Origin: Glandiceps talaboti
Taxonomy: Eukaryota; Hemichordata; Enteropneusta; Spengelidae
Length of the DNA: 64,000 bases
Direction of reading: 5' to 3'
NCBI RefSeq assembly: GCF_964340395.1
Contig: NW_027554288.1
Coordinates: 119,501-183,500, forward strand
A program made the position numbers and the translations under genes. This document shows positions 35,101 to 46,572 of the stretch, one piece after another. A model generated the notes under the pieces. That model saw only the letters and a program-made list of their open reading frames with translations, was not told where the DNA came from and searched no databases. Every line of letters begins with the position of its first letter. Position 1 is the first letter of the stretch.

Positions 35101-37020
35101 GGTGTAAATGGTAATGATACTGTGTAGGAACTAGACTAGTGAGTGAAGGTGTAAATGGTAATGATACTGTGTAGGAACTAGACTAGTGAGTGGAGGTGTA
35201 AATTGTAATGATACTGTATAGGAACTAGACTATGTGAGTGGAGGTGTAAATTGTAATGATACTGTATAGGAACTAGACTATGTGAGTGGAGGTGTAAATT
35301 GTAATGATACTGTATAGGAACTAGACTAGTGAGTGGAGGTGTAAATGGTAATGATACTGTATAGGAACTAGACTATGTGAGTGGAGGTGTAAATTGTAAT
35401 GATACTGTATAGGAACTAGACTAGTAAGTGGAGGTGTAAATTGTAATGATACTGTATAGGAACTAGACTATGTGAGTGGAGGTGTAAATTGTAATGATAC
35501 TGTATAGGAACTAGACTAGTGAGTGGAGGTGTAAATAGTAATGATACTGTATAGGAACTAGACTATGTGAGTGGAGGTGTAAATGGTAATGATATTGTAT
35601 AGGAACTAGACTAGTAAGTGGAGGTGTAAATTGTAATGATACTGTATAAGAACTAGACTGTGAGTAATGATACTGTATAGGAACTAGACTATGTGAGTGG
35701 AGGTGTAAATGGTAATGATACTGTATAGGAACTAGACTATGTGAGTGGAGGTGTAAATGGTAATGATACTGTATAGGAACTAGACTATGTGAGTGGAGGT
35801 GTAAATGGTAATGATACTGTATAGGAACTAGACTATATGAGTGAAGGTGTAAATGGTAATGATACTGTATAGGAACTAGACTATGTGAGTGGAGGTGTAA
35901 ATGGTAATGATACTGTATAGGAACTAAACTATGTGAGTGGAGGTGTAAATTGTAATGATACTGTGTAGGAACTAGACTATGTGAGTGAAGGTGTAAATGG
36001 TAATCATACTGTATAGGAACTAGACTATGTGAGTGGAGGTGTAAATTGTAATGCTACTGTGTAGGAACTAGACTATGTGAGTGAAGGTGTAAATGGTAAT
36101 GATACTGTATAGGAACTAGACTATGTGAGTGGAGGTGTAAATTGTAATGCTACTGTGTAGGAACTAGACTATGTGAGTGAAGGTGTAAATGGTAATGATA
36201 CTGTATAGGAACTAGACTATGTGAGTGGAGGTGTAAATTGTAATGATACTGTGTAGGAACTAGACTATGTGAGTGAAGGTGTAAATGGTAATGATACTGT
36301 ATAGGAACTAGACTATGTGAGTGGAGGTGTAAATTGTAATGCTACTGTGTAGGAACTAGACTATGTAAGTGGAGGTGTAAATGGTAATGATACTGTATAG
36401 GAATTAGACTATGTGAGTGGAGGTCTAAATTGTAATGATACTGTATAGGAACTAGACTATGTGAGTGGAGATGTAAATGGTAATGATACTGTATAGGAAC
36501 TAGACTATGTGAGTGAAGGTGTAAATGGTAATGATACTGTATAGGAACTAGACTATGTGAGTGGAGGTGTAAATGGTAATGATACTGTATAGGAACTAGA
36601 CTATGTGAGTGAAGGTGTAAATGGTAATGATACTGTATAGGAACTAGACTATGTGAGTGGAGGTGTAAATGGTAATGATACTGTATAGGAACTAAACTAT
36701 GTGAGTGGAGGTGTAAATTGTAATGATACTGTATAGGAACTAGACTAGTGAGTGGAGGTGTAAATTTTAATGATACTGTATAGGAACTAGACTATGTGAG
36801 TGGAGGTGTAAATGGTAAATATACTGTATAGGAACTAGACTATGTGAGTGGAGGTGTAAATGGTAAATATACTGTATAGGAACTAGACTATGTGAGTGGA
36901 GGTGTAAATGGTAAATATACTGTATAGGAACTAGACTGTGAGTGGAGGTGTAAATGGTAAATATACTGTATAGGAACTAGACTATGTGAGTGGAGGTGTA
37001 AATGGTAAATATACTGTATA
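20068..37020 (+). repeat. 17-kb satellite array, 47/48-bp monomer
   Basis: The monomer is about ACTGTATAGGAACTAGACTA followed by (T)GTGAGTGGAGGTGTAAATGGTAATGAT. 48-bp units carry TATGTGAG and 47-bp units TAGTGAG; shorter forms (AGACTGTGAG, GATAAAGG) also occur. There are roughly 350 units. Diagnostic variants recur at fixed distances: GGGTTTTGG at 20877/21634 (757) and 28155/30107 (1952); CGATCCTG at 23414/24251 (837), 26093 (1842) and 31985 (5892). Kilobase-scale blocks have therefore been duplicated within the array. Stops interrupt all frames; not coding. Confidence 0.97.
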
Positions 37021-37508
37021 ACACATGGTATTTTGACTTCAGTATTTAAACAATTTAAACTACTGAGAATGAGATGTTTTTTTTATACCTTCACGTCCTT
37101 GTTTGTTGGATATCGAATTGTACTGAATTCTGTTGATAATGTTACTTTGTTGTTGAACTACAGTGTCATCCATTTTTTGTTCACACAAGTTTAAAACCTG
37201 GTTATTTTAAAACAATGTAAATGCTTTCACTCTTAATTGGTCGCACAAAGGGTTTCAGTTCTTGATATTTCATGTACTGTTTCCTATGTACATGTATATA
37301 CATAGACCCTAATATTCCCAAGGTGTGATGTCAAAGTAGGGTAATATCCATACATCTCATATTACTTTTCTTTGACGTCACACTCACAGTATAATAATAT
37401 GGTTTGATATGGTTTCCTTTCTATTCATGGATTGCCAAACATCGACCATCATCATCAGTTTAAACAGTGAACAAATACACCTCTTTTGGTCACATCTATC
37501 GAGACAGT
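37021..37508. other. Spacer between satellite and foldback structure
   Basis: Single-copy-looking AT-rich DNA with one palindrome (37323-37383). No gene recognised. Confidence 0.5.
37323..37383. repeat. 61-bp palindrome
   Basis: GTGTGATGTCAAAG...GTAATAT pairs with ATATTAC...CTTTGACGTCACAC: 25-bp arms with about four mismatches and an 11-base loop. The arms contain TGACGTCA, a CRE-like octamer, on the right side; function unknown. Confidence 0.7.
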
Positions 37509-37744
37509 TGTGGTATTGTTGGATTGCATAATAGCCTTCTAAATAGCAAAGTGGCTAATAGCTAAATTAGCAACAAGAATAGATCTATTATAGCTTCAAA
37601 TAGCTATTCAGGCTATTTTCATTTTCCACCAGTAGTTTTTAGCCACTTTTAGCTATTAGTAGCCAGGTAATAGCTTGCAATCAGCTACTGTAAAACCAGG
37701 AATATAGTATAAATATCGCCCTAGGCAGCTATTAAGGCTATTAG

Positions 37745-40700
37745 CCATTAGTAACCAGGTAATAGCTGTCTTTCAGCTACTAACCCTCAGCACTGTCCAT
37801 GGGCTGGCTATGCAGCTATTCAAGCTATTAGCCATTAATAGCCGCTATTAGCCATTAATAGCAAGCTAGTAGCTGGCTACCAGCTATCAACCTCTCAGCT
37901 TTCTCCATGGGCTGGCTATGCAGCTATTTAAGCTATTAGCCATTAATAGCCGCTATTAGCCATTAATAGCCAGCTAATAGCTAGCTATCAGCTATCAACC
38001 TCTCAGCTTTCTCGAAGGGCTGGCTATGCAGCTATTCAAGCTATTAGCCATTAATAGCCGCTATTAGCCATTAATAGCCAGCTAATAGCTAGCTATCAGC
38101 TATCAACTTCTCAGCTTTCTCCATGGGCTGGCTATGCAGCTATTTAAGCTATTAGCCATTAATAGCCGCTATTAGCCATTAATAGCCACCTAATAGCTAG
38201 CTATCAGCTATCAACCTCTCAGCTTTCTCCATGGGCTGGCTATGCAGCTATTTAAGCTATTAGCCATTAATAGCCGCTATTAGCCATTAATAGCCAGCAA
38301 ATAGCTGGCTATCAGCTATCAACCTCTCAGCTTTCTCCATGGGCTGGCTATGCAGCTATTCAAGCTATTAGCCATTAATAGCCGCTATTAGCCATTAATA
38401 GCCAGCTAATAGCTGGCTATCAGCTATCAACCTCTCAGCTTTCTCCGTGGGCTGGCTATGCAGCTATTCAAGCTATTAGCCATTAATAGCCACTATTAGC
38501 CATTAATAACCAGCAAATAGCTGGCTATCAGCTATCAACCCCTCAGCTTTCTCCATGGGCTGGCTATGCAGCTATTCAAGCTATTAGCCATTAATAGCCA
38601 CTATTAGCCATTAATAGCCAGCTAATAGCTGGCTATCCACTATCAACCTCTCAGCTTTCTCTGTGGGCTGGCTACGCAGCTATTTAAGCTATTAGCCATT
38701 AATAGCCGCTATTAGCCATTAATAGCCAGCTAATAGCTGGCTATCAGCTATCAACCCCTCAGCTTTCTCCATGGGCTGGCTATGCAGCTATTCAAGCTAT
38801 TAGCCATTAATAGCCACTATTAGCCATTAATAGCCAGCTAATAGCTGGCTATCCACTATCAACCTCTCAGCTTTCTCTGTGGGCTGGCTATGCAGCTATT
38901 TAAGCTATTGGCCATTAATAGCCGCTATTAGCCATTAATAGCCAGCTAATAGCTGGCTATAGTTATCAACCTCCGTGGGCTGGCTATGCAGCTATTCAAG
39001 CTATTAGCCATTAATAGCCGCTATTAGCCATTAATAGCCAGCAAATAGCTGGCTATCAGCTATCAACATCTCAGCTTTCTCCGTGGGCTGGCTATGCAGC
39101 TATTCAAGCTATTAGCCATTAATAGCCGCTATTAGCCATTAATAGCCAGCTAAGAGCTGGCTATCAGCTATCAACCTCTCAGCTTTCTCCATGGGCTGGC
39201 TACGCAGCTATTTAAGCTATTAGCCATTAATAGCCGCTATTAGCCATTAATAGCCAGCTAATAGCTGGCTATCAGCTATCAACCCCTCAGCTTTCTCCAT
39301 GGGCTGGCTATGCAGCTATTCAAGCTATTAGCCATTAATAGCCACTATTAGCAATTAATAGCCAGCTAATAGCTGGCTATCCACTATCAACCTCTCAGCT
39401 TTCTCTGTGGGCTGGCTATGCAGCTATTTAAGCTATTGGCCATTAATAGCCGCTATTAGCCATTAATAGCCAGCTAATAGCTGGCTATAGTTATCAACCT
39501 CTCAGCTTTCTCCATGGGCTGGCTACGCAGCTATTTAAGCTATTAGCCATTAATAGCCGCCATTAGCCATTAATAGCCAGCTAATAGCTGGCTATCCACT
39601 ATCAACCCCTCAGCTTTCTCCATGGGCTGGCTATGCAGCTATTTAAGCTATTAGCCATTAATAGCCGCTATTAGCCATTAATAGCAAGCTAGTAGCTGGC
39701 TACCAGCTATCAACCTCTCAGCTTTCTCCATGAGCTGGCTATGCAGCTATTCAAGCTATTAGCCATTAATAGCCGCTATTAGCCATTAATAGCCAGCAAA
39801 TAGCTGGCTATCAGCTATCAACATCTCAGCTTTCTCCGTGGGCTGGCTATGCAGCTATTCAAGCTATTAGCCATTAATAGCCACTATTAGCCATTAATAG
39901 CAAGCTAATAGCCAGCTAATAGCTGGCTATCAGCTATCAACCTCTCAGCTTTCTCCATGGGCTGGCTATGCAGCTATTTAAGCTATTAGCCATTAATAGC
40001 CGCTATTAGCCATTAATAGCCAGCTAATAGCTGGCTATCCGCTATCAACCCCTCAGCTTTCTCCATGGGCTGGCTATGCAGCTATTTAAGCTATTAGCCA
40101 TTAAAAGCCGCTATTAGCCATTAATAGCCAGCAAATAGCTGGCTATCAGCTATCAACCTCTCAGCTTTCTCCATGGGCTGGCTATGCAGCTATTCAAGCT
40201 ATTAGCCATTAATAGCCGCTATTAGCCATTAATAGCCAGCTAATAGCTGGCTATCAGCTATCAACCTCTCAGCTTTCTCCATGGGCTGGCTATGTAGCTG
40301 TTCAAGCTATTAGCCATTAATAGCCGCTATTAGCCATTAATAGCAAGCTAGTAGCTGGCTACCAGCTATCAACCTCTCAGCTTTCTCCATGGGCTGGCTA
40401 TGCAGCTATTCAAGCTATTAGCCATTAATAGCCGCTATTAGCCATTAATAGCCAGCTAATAGCTGGCTATCAGCTATCAAACTCTCAGCTTTCTCTGAGG
40501 GCTGGCTATGCAGCTATTCAAGCTATTAGCTATTAATAGCCGCTATTAGCCATTAATAGCCAGCAAATAGCTGGCTATCAGCTATCAACCTCTCAGCTTT
40601 CTCCATGGGCTGGCTATGCAGCTATTCAAGCTATTAGCCATTAATAGCCGCTATTAGCCATTAATAGCCAGCTAATAGCTGGCTATCAGCTATCAACCCC

Positions 40701-43700
40701 TCAGCTTTCTCCATGGCTGGCTATGCAGCTATTCAAGCTATTAGCCATTAATAGCCACTATTAGCCATTAATAGCCAGCTAATAGCTGGCTATCCACTAT
40801 CAACCTCTCAGCTTTCTCTGTGGGCTGGCTATGCAGCTATTCAAGCTATTAGCTATTAATAGCCACTATTAGCCATTAATAGCCAGCTAATAGCTGGCTA
40901 TCAGCTATCAACCTCTCAGCTTTCTTCATGGGCTGGCTATGCAGCTATTTAAGCTATTAGCCATTAATAGCCGCTATTAGCCATTAATAGCCAGCTAATA
41001 GCTGGCTATCCGCTATCAACCCCTCAGCTTTCTCCATGGGCTGGCTATGCAGCTATTTAAGCTATTAGCCATTAATAGCCGCTATTAGCCATTAATAGCC
41101 AGCTAATAGCTGGCTATCAGCTATCAACCTCTCAGCTTTCTCCATGGGCTGGCTATGTAGCTGTTCAAGCTATTAGCCATTAATAGCCGCTATTAGCCAT
41201 TAATAGCAAGCTAGTAGCTGGCTACCAGCTATCAACCTCTCAGCTTTCTCCATGGGCTGGCTATGCAGCTATTCAAGCTATTAGCCATTAATAGCCGCTA
41301 TTAGCCATTAATAGCCAGCTAATAGCTGGCTATCAGCTATCAACCTCTCAGCTTTCTCTGTGGGCTGGCTATGCAGCTATTCAAGCTATTAGCTATTATT
41401 AGCCGCTATTAGCCATTAATAGCCAGCAAATAGCTGGCTATCAGCTATCAACCTCTCAGCTTTCTCCATGGGCTGGCTACGCAGCTATTTAAGCTATTAG
41501 CCATTAGTAGCCGCTATTAGCCATTAATAGCTAGCTAATAGCTGGCTATCCGCTATCAACCCCTCAGCTTTCTCCATGGGCTGACTATGCAGCTATTTAA
41601 GCTATTAGCCATTAATAGCCGCTATTAGCCATTAATAGCTAGTTAATAGCTGGCTATCCGCTATCAACATCTCAGCTTTCTCCATGGGCTGACTATGCAG
41701 CTATTCAAGCTATTAGCCATTAATAGCCAGCTAATAGCTGGCTATCAGCTATCAACCTCTCAGCTTTCTCCATGGGCTAGCTACGCAGCTATTTAAGCTA
41801 TTAGCCATTAATAGCCGCTATTAGCCATTAATAGCTAGTTAATAGCTGGCTATCCGCTATCAACATCTCAGCTTTCTCCATGGCTGGCTATGCAGCTATT
41901 CAAGCTATTAGCCATTAATAGCCACTATTAGCCATTAATAGCCAGCTAATAGCTGGCTATCCACTATCAACATCTCAGCTTTCTCTGTGGGCTGGCTATG
42001 CAGCTATTTAAGCTATTGGCCATTAATAGCCGCTATTAGCCATTAATAGCAAGCTAGTAGCTGGCTACCAGCTATCAACCTCTCAGCTTTCTCCATGGGC
42101 TGGCTATGCAGCTATTCAAGCTATTAGCCATTAATAGCCGCTATTAGCCATTAATAGCCAGCAAATAGCTGGCTATCAGCTATCAACATCTCAGTTTTCT
42201 CCGTGGGCTGGCTATGCAGCTATTCAAGCTATTAGCTATTAATAGCCACTATTAGCCATTAATAGCCAGCTAATAGCTGGCTATCAGCTATCAACCTCTC
42301 AGCTTTCTTCATGGGCTGGCTATGCAGCTATTTAAGCTATTAGCCATTAATAGCCGCTATTAGCCATTAATAGCCAGCTAATAGCTGGCTATCCGCTATC
42401 AACCCCTCAGCTTTCTCCATGGGCTGGCTATGCAGCTATTTAAGCTATTAGCCATTAATAGCCGCTATTAGCCATTAATAGCCAGCTAATAGCTGGCTAT
42501 CAGCTATCAACCTCTCAGCTTTCTCCATGGGCTGGCTATGTAGCTGTTCAAGCTATTAGCCATTAATAGCCGCTATTAGCCATTAATAGCAAGCTAGTAG
42601 CTGGCTACCAGCTATCAACCTCTCAGCTTTCTCCATGGGCTGGCTATGCAGCTATTCAAGCTATTAGCCATTAATAGCCGCTATTAGCCATTAATAGCCA
42701 GCTAATAGCTGGCTATCAGCTATCAACCTCTCAGCTTTCTCTGTGGGCTGGCTATGCAGCTATTCAAGCTATTAGCTATTATTAGCCGCTATTAGCCATT
42801 AATAGCCAGCAAATAGCTGGCTATCAGCTATCAACCTCTCAGCTTTCTCCATGGGCTGGCTACGCAGCTATTCAAGCTATTAGCCATTAATAGCCGCTAT
42901 TAGCCATTAATAGCTAGCTAATAGCTGGCTATCCGCTATCAACCCCTCAGCTTTCTCCATGGGCTGACTATGCAGCTATTTAAGCTATTAGCCATTAATA
43001 GCCGCTATTAGCCATTAATAGCTAGTTAATAGCTGGCTATCCGCTATCAACATCTCAGCTTTCTCCATGGGCTGACTATGCAGCTATTCAAGCTATTAGC
43101 CATTAATAGCCAGCTAATAGCTGGCTATCAGCTATCAACCTCTCAGCTTTCTCCATGGGCTGGCTACGCAGCTATTTAAGCTATTAGCCATTAATAGCCG
43201 CTATTAGCCATTAATAGCTAGTTAATAGCTGGCTATCCGCTATCAACATCTCAGCTTTCTCCATGGGCTGACTATGCAGCTATTCAAGCTATTAGCCATT
43301 AATAGCTAGCTAATAGCTGGCTATCAGCTATCAACCTCTCAGCTTTCTCCATGGGCTGGCTATGCAGCTATTCAAGCTATTAGTCATTAATAGCCGCTAA
43401 TAGCCATTAATAGCCAGCTAATAGCTGGCTATCCGCTATCAACCTCTCAGCTTTCTCTGTGGGCTGGCTATGCAGCTATTTAAGCTATTAGCCATTAATA
43501 GCCGCTATTAGCCATTAATAGCCAGCTAAGAGCTGGCTATCAGCTATCAACCTCTCAGCTTTCTCCATGGGCTGGCTGCGCAGCTATTTAAGCTATTAGC
43601 CATTAATAGCCGCTATTAGCCATTAATAGCTAGCTTATAGCTGGCTATCAGCTATCAACCTCTCAGCTTTCTCCATGGGCTGGCTATGCAGCTGTTCAAG

Positions 43701-43735
43701 CTATTAGCCATTAATAGCAAGCTAATAGCTGGCTA
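37745..43735 (+). repeat. 108-bp satellite, about 55 units (left foldback arm)
   Basis: Starts of TTCTCCATGGGCTGGCTATG differ by 108 bases (37901, 38009). Each monomer carries hairpins: TAGCCAGCT-AAT-AGCTGGCTA (perfect 9-bp stem) and two copies of GCTATTA-GCCAT-TAATAGC (perfect 7-bp stem). Variants differ by point changes, by occasional loss of one hairpin block (for example near 41710 and 43100) and by block duplication. Confidence 0.95.
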
Positions 43736-43759
43736 TTAACCCCAAGAGTTAAGTTTGTT

Positions 43760-44179
43760 GAAATTAAATGAATGAAAAAACAAACCATGATCGAGATTTA
43801 TTATTTGAAGAGTCAAGGAGTACAGTATGTTCTAATCTGAAAGAAATGTGATAAAACTGTCCTGGAATTCGCGGAAAACTGTAAATAATGTGTTAATAGA
43901 CCTTAATATTGATAAAGACCAAATTCAAACTCTTTCAGATAATAAAATCAAACATATCATATTTAAAAATGACGAGCTCAAATGGAAAGACACTTGAACA
44001 CTTTCTTTTTACATGTGAAAGCCATTCTACACAACGACAGATCTTAATGAAAGGAACAGAAGAACTATTACTCAACAATAAGGAGTTGAACTTATATCAA
44101 GATTTTAAACAAAGGAAAGAACTACTCTGTTTATTTAGAGGAGATAATACAAAACACTACAATGCTCAGTCTATAGGTA
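43760..44179 (+). pseudogene. LINE ORF2 C-terminal fragment (older element), left part
   Basis: The frame at 43909-44179 contains KTLEHFLFTCE followed by QRQILMKGTEELL and LLCLFRGDNTKHYNAQ. This resembles the C-terminal tail of LINE ORF2 proteins, where a zinc-knuckle-like segment reads ETxEHFLxxC...R. Upstream, 43790-43850 reads DRDLLFEESRS in another frame, then stops. The tail is cut at about 44180 by a second LINE and resumes at 45331. Confidence 0.5.
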
Positions 44180-45330
44180 CTATTCGTGGACTTTTCGAGT
44201 GCGTTCAACACCATCTCCCCCAACTTGCTAATCAGGAAGTTGAGGAATATGGCTGTAAACCAACAATTAATCCGGTGGGTGGCAGACTTTCTGACCAGGC
44301 GTATGCAGTTTGTTAAAGTGAACTCAACAAGCTCGGGTAGCCGAATGACGAACACTGGCTCACCACAAGGCTCCGTTATTTCTCCATCCCTATTTACCAT
44401 ATTTACATCCGATTGCAATCCAATAAATACAAAGAGCAACGACAAGCTCTATAAATTTGCCGATGACAAAGCCCTGGTAGGACTTATTACAGCGAATCGA
44501 GACACAACTTATAGAGAAGAAGTGGATAGACTAGTGACCTGGTGTGACAATAATAACTTGATCCTAAATGTGAATAAAACAAAGGAAATGATTGTAGATT
44601 TCCGGAGGAATACTTCAGAACCCACAATGCTTGAGATCAAGGGGGGGAACGTAGGAAGGGTTAATAGCTACAGATATCTTGGTATGTCTTTATCGAACAC
44701 TCTTACCTGGGGTGAACATGCATGTGCACTAACCCGTAAATGCCAACAAAGAATGTATTTTCTACGCAAATTGCGTAGGTTTGGTGTATCTAGCAAAATT
44801 CTGCATATGTTCTATAAATCTACCATTGAGTCGATCATAGGATATTGTATTTCTTGCTGGGGTGGTAGTATCACTATGTCTAGTTTAAATCAAATAGATC
44901 GAGTTATTAATCAAGCAAGGAAAATTGTAGGAGTACCTGTGCCCAGTGTGAGTGAACTATTTGCGAAATCTAGTGAAAACAAAGCCGCACTCATCCTGGC
45001 TGATAAAACTCATCCACTGAACTGTAATTTCATTAAGACAAGGTCCGGCAGCAGATACCGCTCAATTCGATGTCGCACCGATAGATTCGGCAATACATTT
45101 GTGCCTTCCGCTATCAGGATGCTTAACCAAGCATGTACAAGATAGACATGTGGTGATCTAGTACAGTGTACGTAATGCCTTTAATGTTGTCTTTGTTGTG
45201 TGCATTTGCCACTTTTTGTACCTTACTTTGAATGTAATGTGTGTCGATATTTTTCTGCGAGTCTGTGTAACCAAGACAAATTGGACAATAAATTATTATT
45301 ATATTATTATTATATTATTATATTATATTA
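44180..45330 (+). pseudogene. Non-LTR retrotransposon reverse transcriptase, 5'-truncated (CR1/Rex1-like)
   Basis: The open frame 44186-45145 gives about 320 residues starting in RT motif A (VDFSSAFNTI, containing the first catalytic Asp). Next come GSPQGS (residues 58-63) and FADD (91-94, the F/Y-x-D-D active site), then a YRYLG motif and the RMYFLRKLRRFGVS / CWGGS thumb region. The C-terminus, HPL...SGSRYRSIRCRTDRFGNTFVPSAIRML, is typical of CR1/Rex1-type LINEs. The endonuclease and the first RT motifs are missing, as expected from incomplete reverse transcription. The frame has no internal stop, so the copy is fairly young. The stop is TAG at 45143-45145. The 3' end carries an (ATT)n tail (45289-45330). 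It is inserted within an older LINE tail. Confidence 0.85.
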
Positions 45331-45637
45331 AACAAATAGATAAACTTGTCAAACAATACCTTATTGAAGCAATTGAAAACAGAAAAGATTTTGTTAAAAC
45401 TAATATAGAATAGTTTAGCCTTTAGATTTTCTGACAACTAACATTTGAAGCATACATTTTTATTTGTATTGTCGTTTTATCAATATTCTTACCTCACTTT
45501 GGTTTATTTTGTTGTTTGTTCCTGTATATGTTTTTTACTCGTCTTTATGGTAGTGTATGTATTTTCAATTTTTTCTTAGTGCTGCTCTTTACAATCTTAG
45601 TGAGTCCCCTGATACAAAAGGGATACAATAAATAGAT
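45331..45637 (+). pseudogene. Older LINE, right part and 3' UTR
   Basis: KQIDKLVKQYLIEAIENRKD then a stop at about 45411 plausibly continues the frame broken at 44180. It is followed by about 220 bases of T-rich 3' UTR ending in AATAAATAGATAAATAG, where the right foldback arm begins. Confidence 0.5.
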
Positions 45638-46572
45638 AAATAGCTGGTAGCCGGCTATTAGCTGGCTATTAATGGCTAACAGCAGCTATTAATGGCTAAT
45701 AGCTTGAATAGCTGAATAGCCATGTGTGGGAGAGTACTGGGGGTTGTTAGCTGTTAGCTGGCTATTAGCTGGCTATTAATGGCTAATAGCGGCTATTAAT
45801 GGCTAATAGCTTGAATATCTTAATAGCCAGGTCCTGGAGACTGTTGGGAGTTGTTAGTTCGTAGTCGGCTAGTAATGGCTATCAGCGGCTAGTAATGGCT
45901 ATCAGCTTGAATAGCTACCTAGGGAGATATTTATACCATATGCCCAGTTTGACAATAGCTGATAACAAGCTATTATCTGGCTATTTATGGCCAATATTGA
46001 ATAGATGTTAGCTAGCTATTAGCTGGCTATTAGTGGCTAATATCGGCTATTAATAGCTAATAGCTTGAATAGCTGAATAGCCATGTCCTGAAGAGTGCTG
46101 GGGGTTGTTAGCTGGTAGTAGGCTATTAATAGCTAATAGCGGCTATTAATGGCTAATAGCAGCTGTCAATGGCTCTTAGCTTGAATAGCTACCCAGGGAG
46201 ATAATCACGCCATATTCCCGTTTTTATAATAGCTGATAGCAAGCTATTACCTGGCTATTTATGGCTAATAGTATTAAGTTGAATAGCCAATAGCCGCTAT
46301 TTATCTGAGATTCAGCTATTTTGGTAATTCAATAAATCCCCAGTAGCTGCTATTTACCTTCAGATCAAGCTATTTTGGCAACAAAGGAAATAGACAACAG
46401 CCACTATTTATCTCGAATCAAGCTATTTTGGGGATGAAACTATTTTGGCAATCCAATAAATAGCCAATAGCCGCTATTTAGCTCAAATCAAGATTGAATC
46501 AAGCTGTTTTGGTAAATAGCCAATAACCGCTATTTATCTGAGATCAAGCTATTGTGGCAATCCAACAATACC
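45638..46572 (-). repeat. Right arm of foldback structure
   Basis: Reverse-orientation, diverged copies of the 108-bp family (GGCTATTAATGGCTAATAGC, GAATAGCTGAATAGCCATG). Beyond about 46270 come units of another subrepeat (AATAGCCAATAGCCGCTATTTATCT...CAAGCTATTTTGG), ending at GCAATCCAACAATACC. Confidence 0.8.

Larger units (their letters stand above)
37512..46572. mobile_element. Foldback-like element, about 9.06 kb
   Basis: The outer 16 bases GGTATTGTTGGATTGC (37512-37527) are the exact reverse complement of 46557-46572. Inside, homology continues: the left arm at about 37645-37740 (AGCCAGGTAATAGCTTG...) matches the reverse complement of 46165-46270. The left arm is a long array of 108-bp monomers. 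The right arm is under 1 kb and more diverged. The centre (43740-45640) is LINE-derived sequence. Long inverted arms made of tandem subrepeats are the hallmark of Foldback (FB) elements. No transposase or clear target duplication was found, so the class is an inference. Confidence 0.6.

Noticed and set aside
20068-43735. CRISPR-like array of regular repeats
   Set aside because: Monomers are contiguous with no unique spacers, the units are eukaryotic-type satellites and there are no cas genes.
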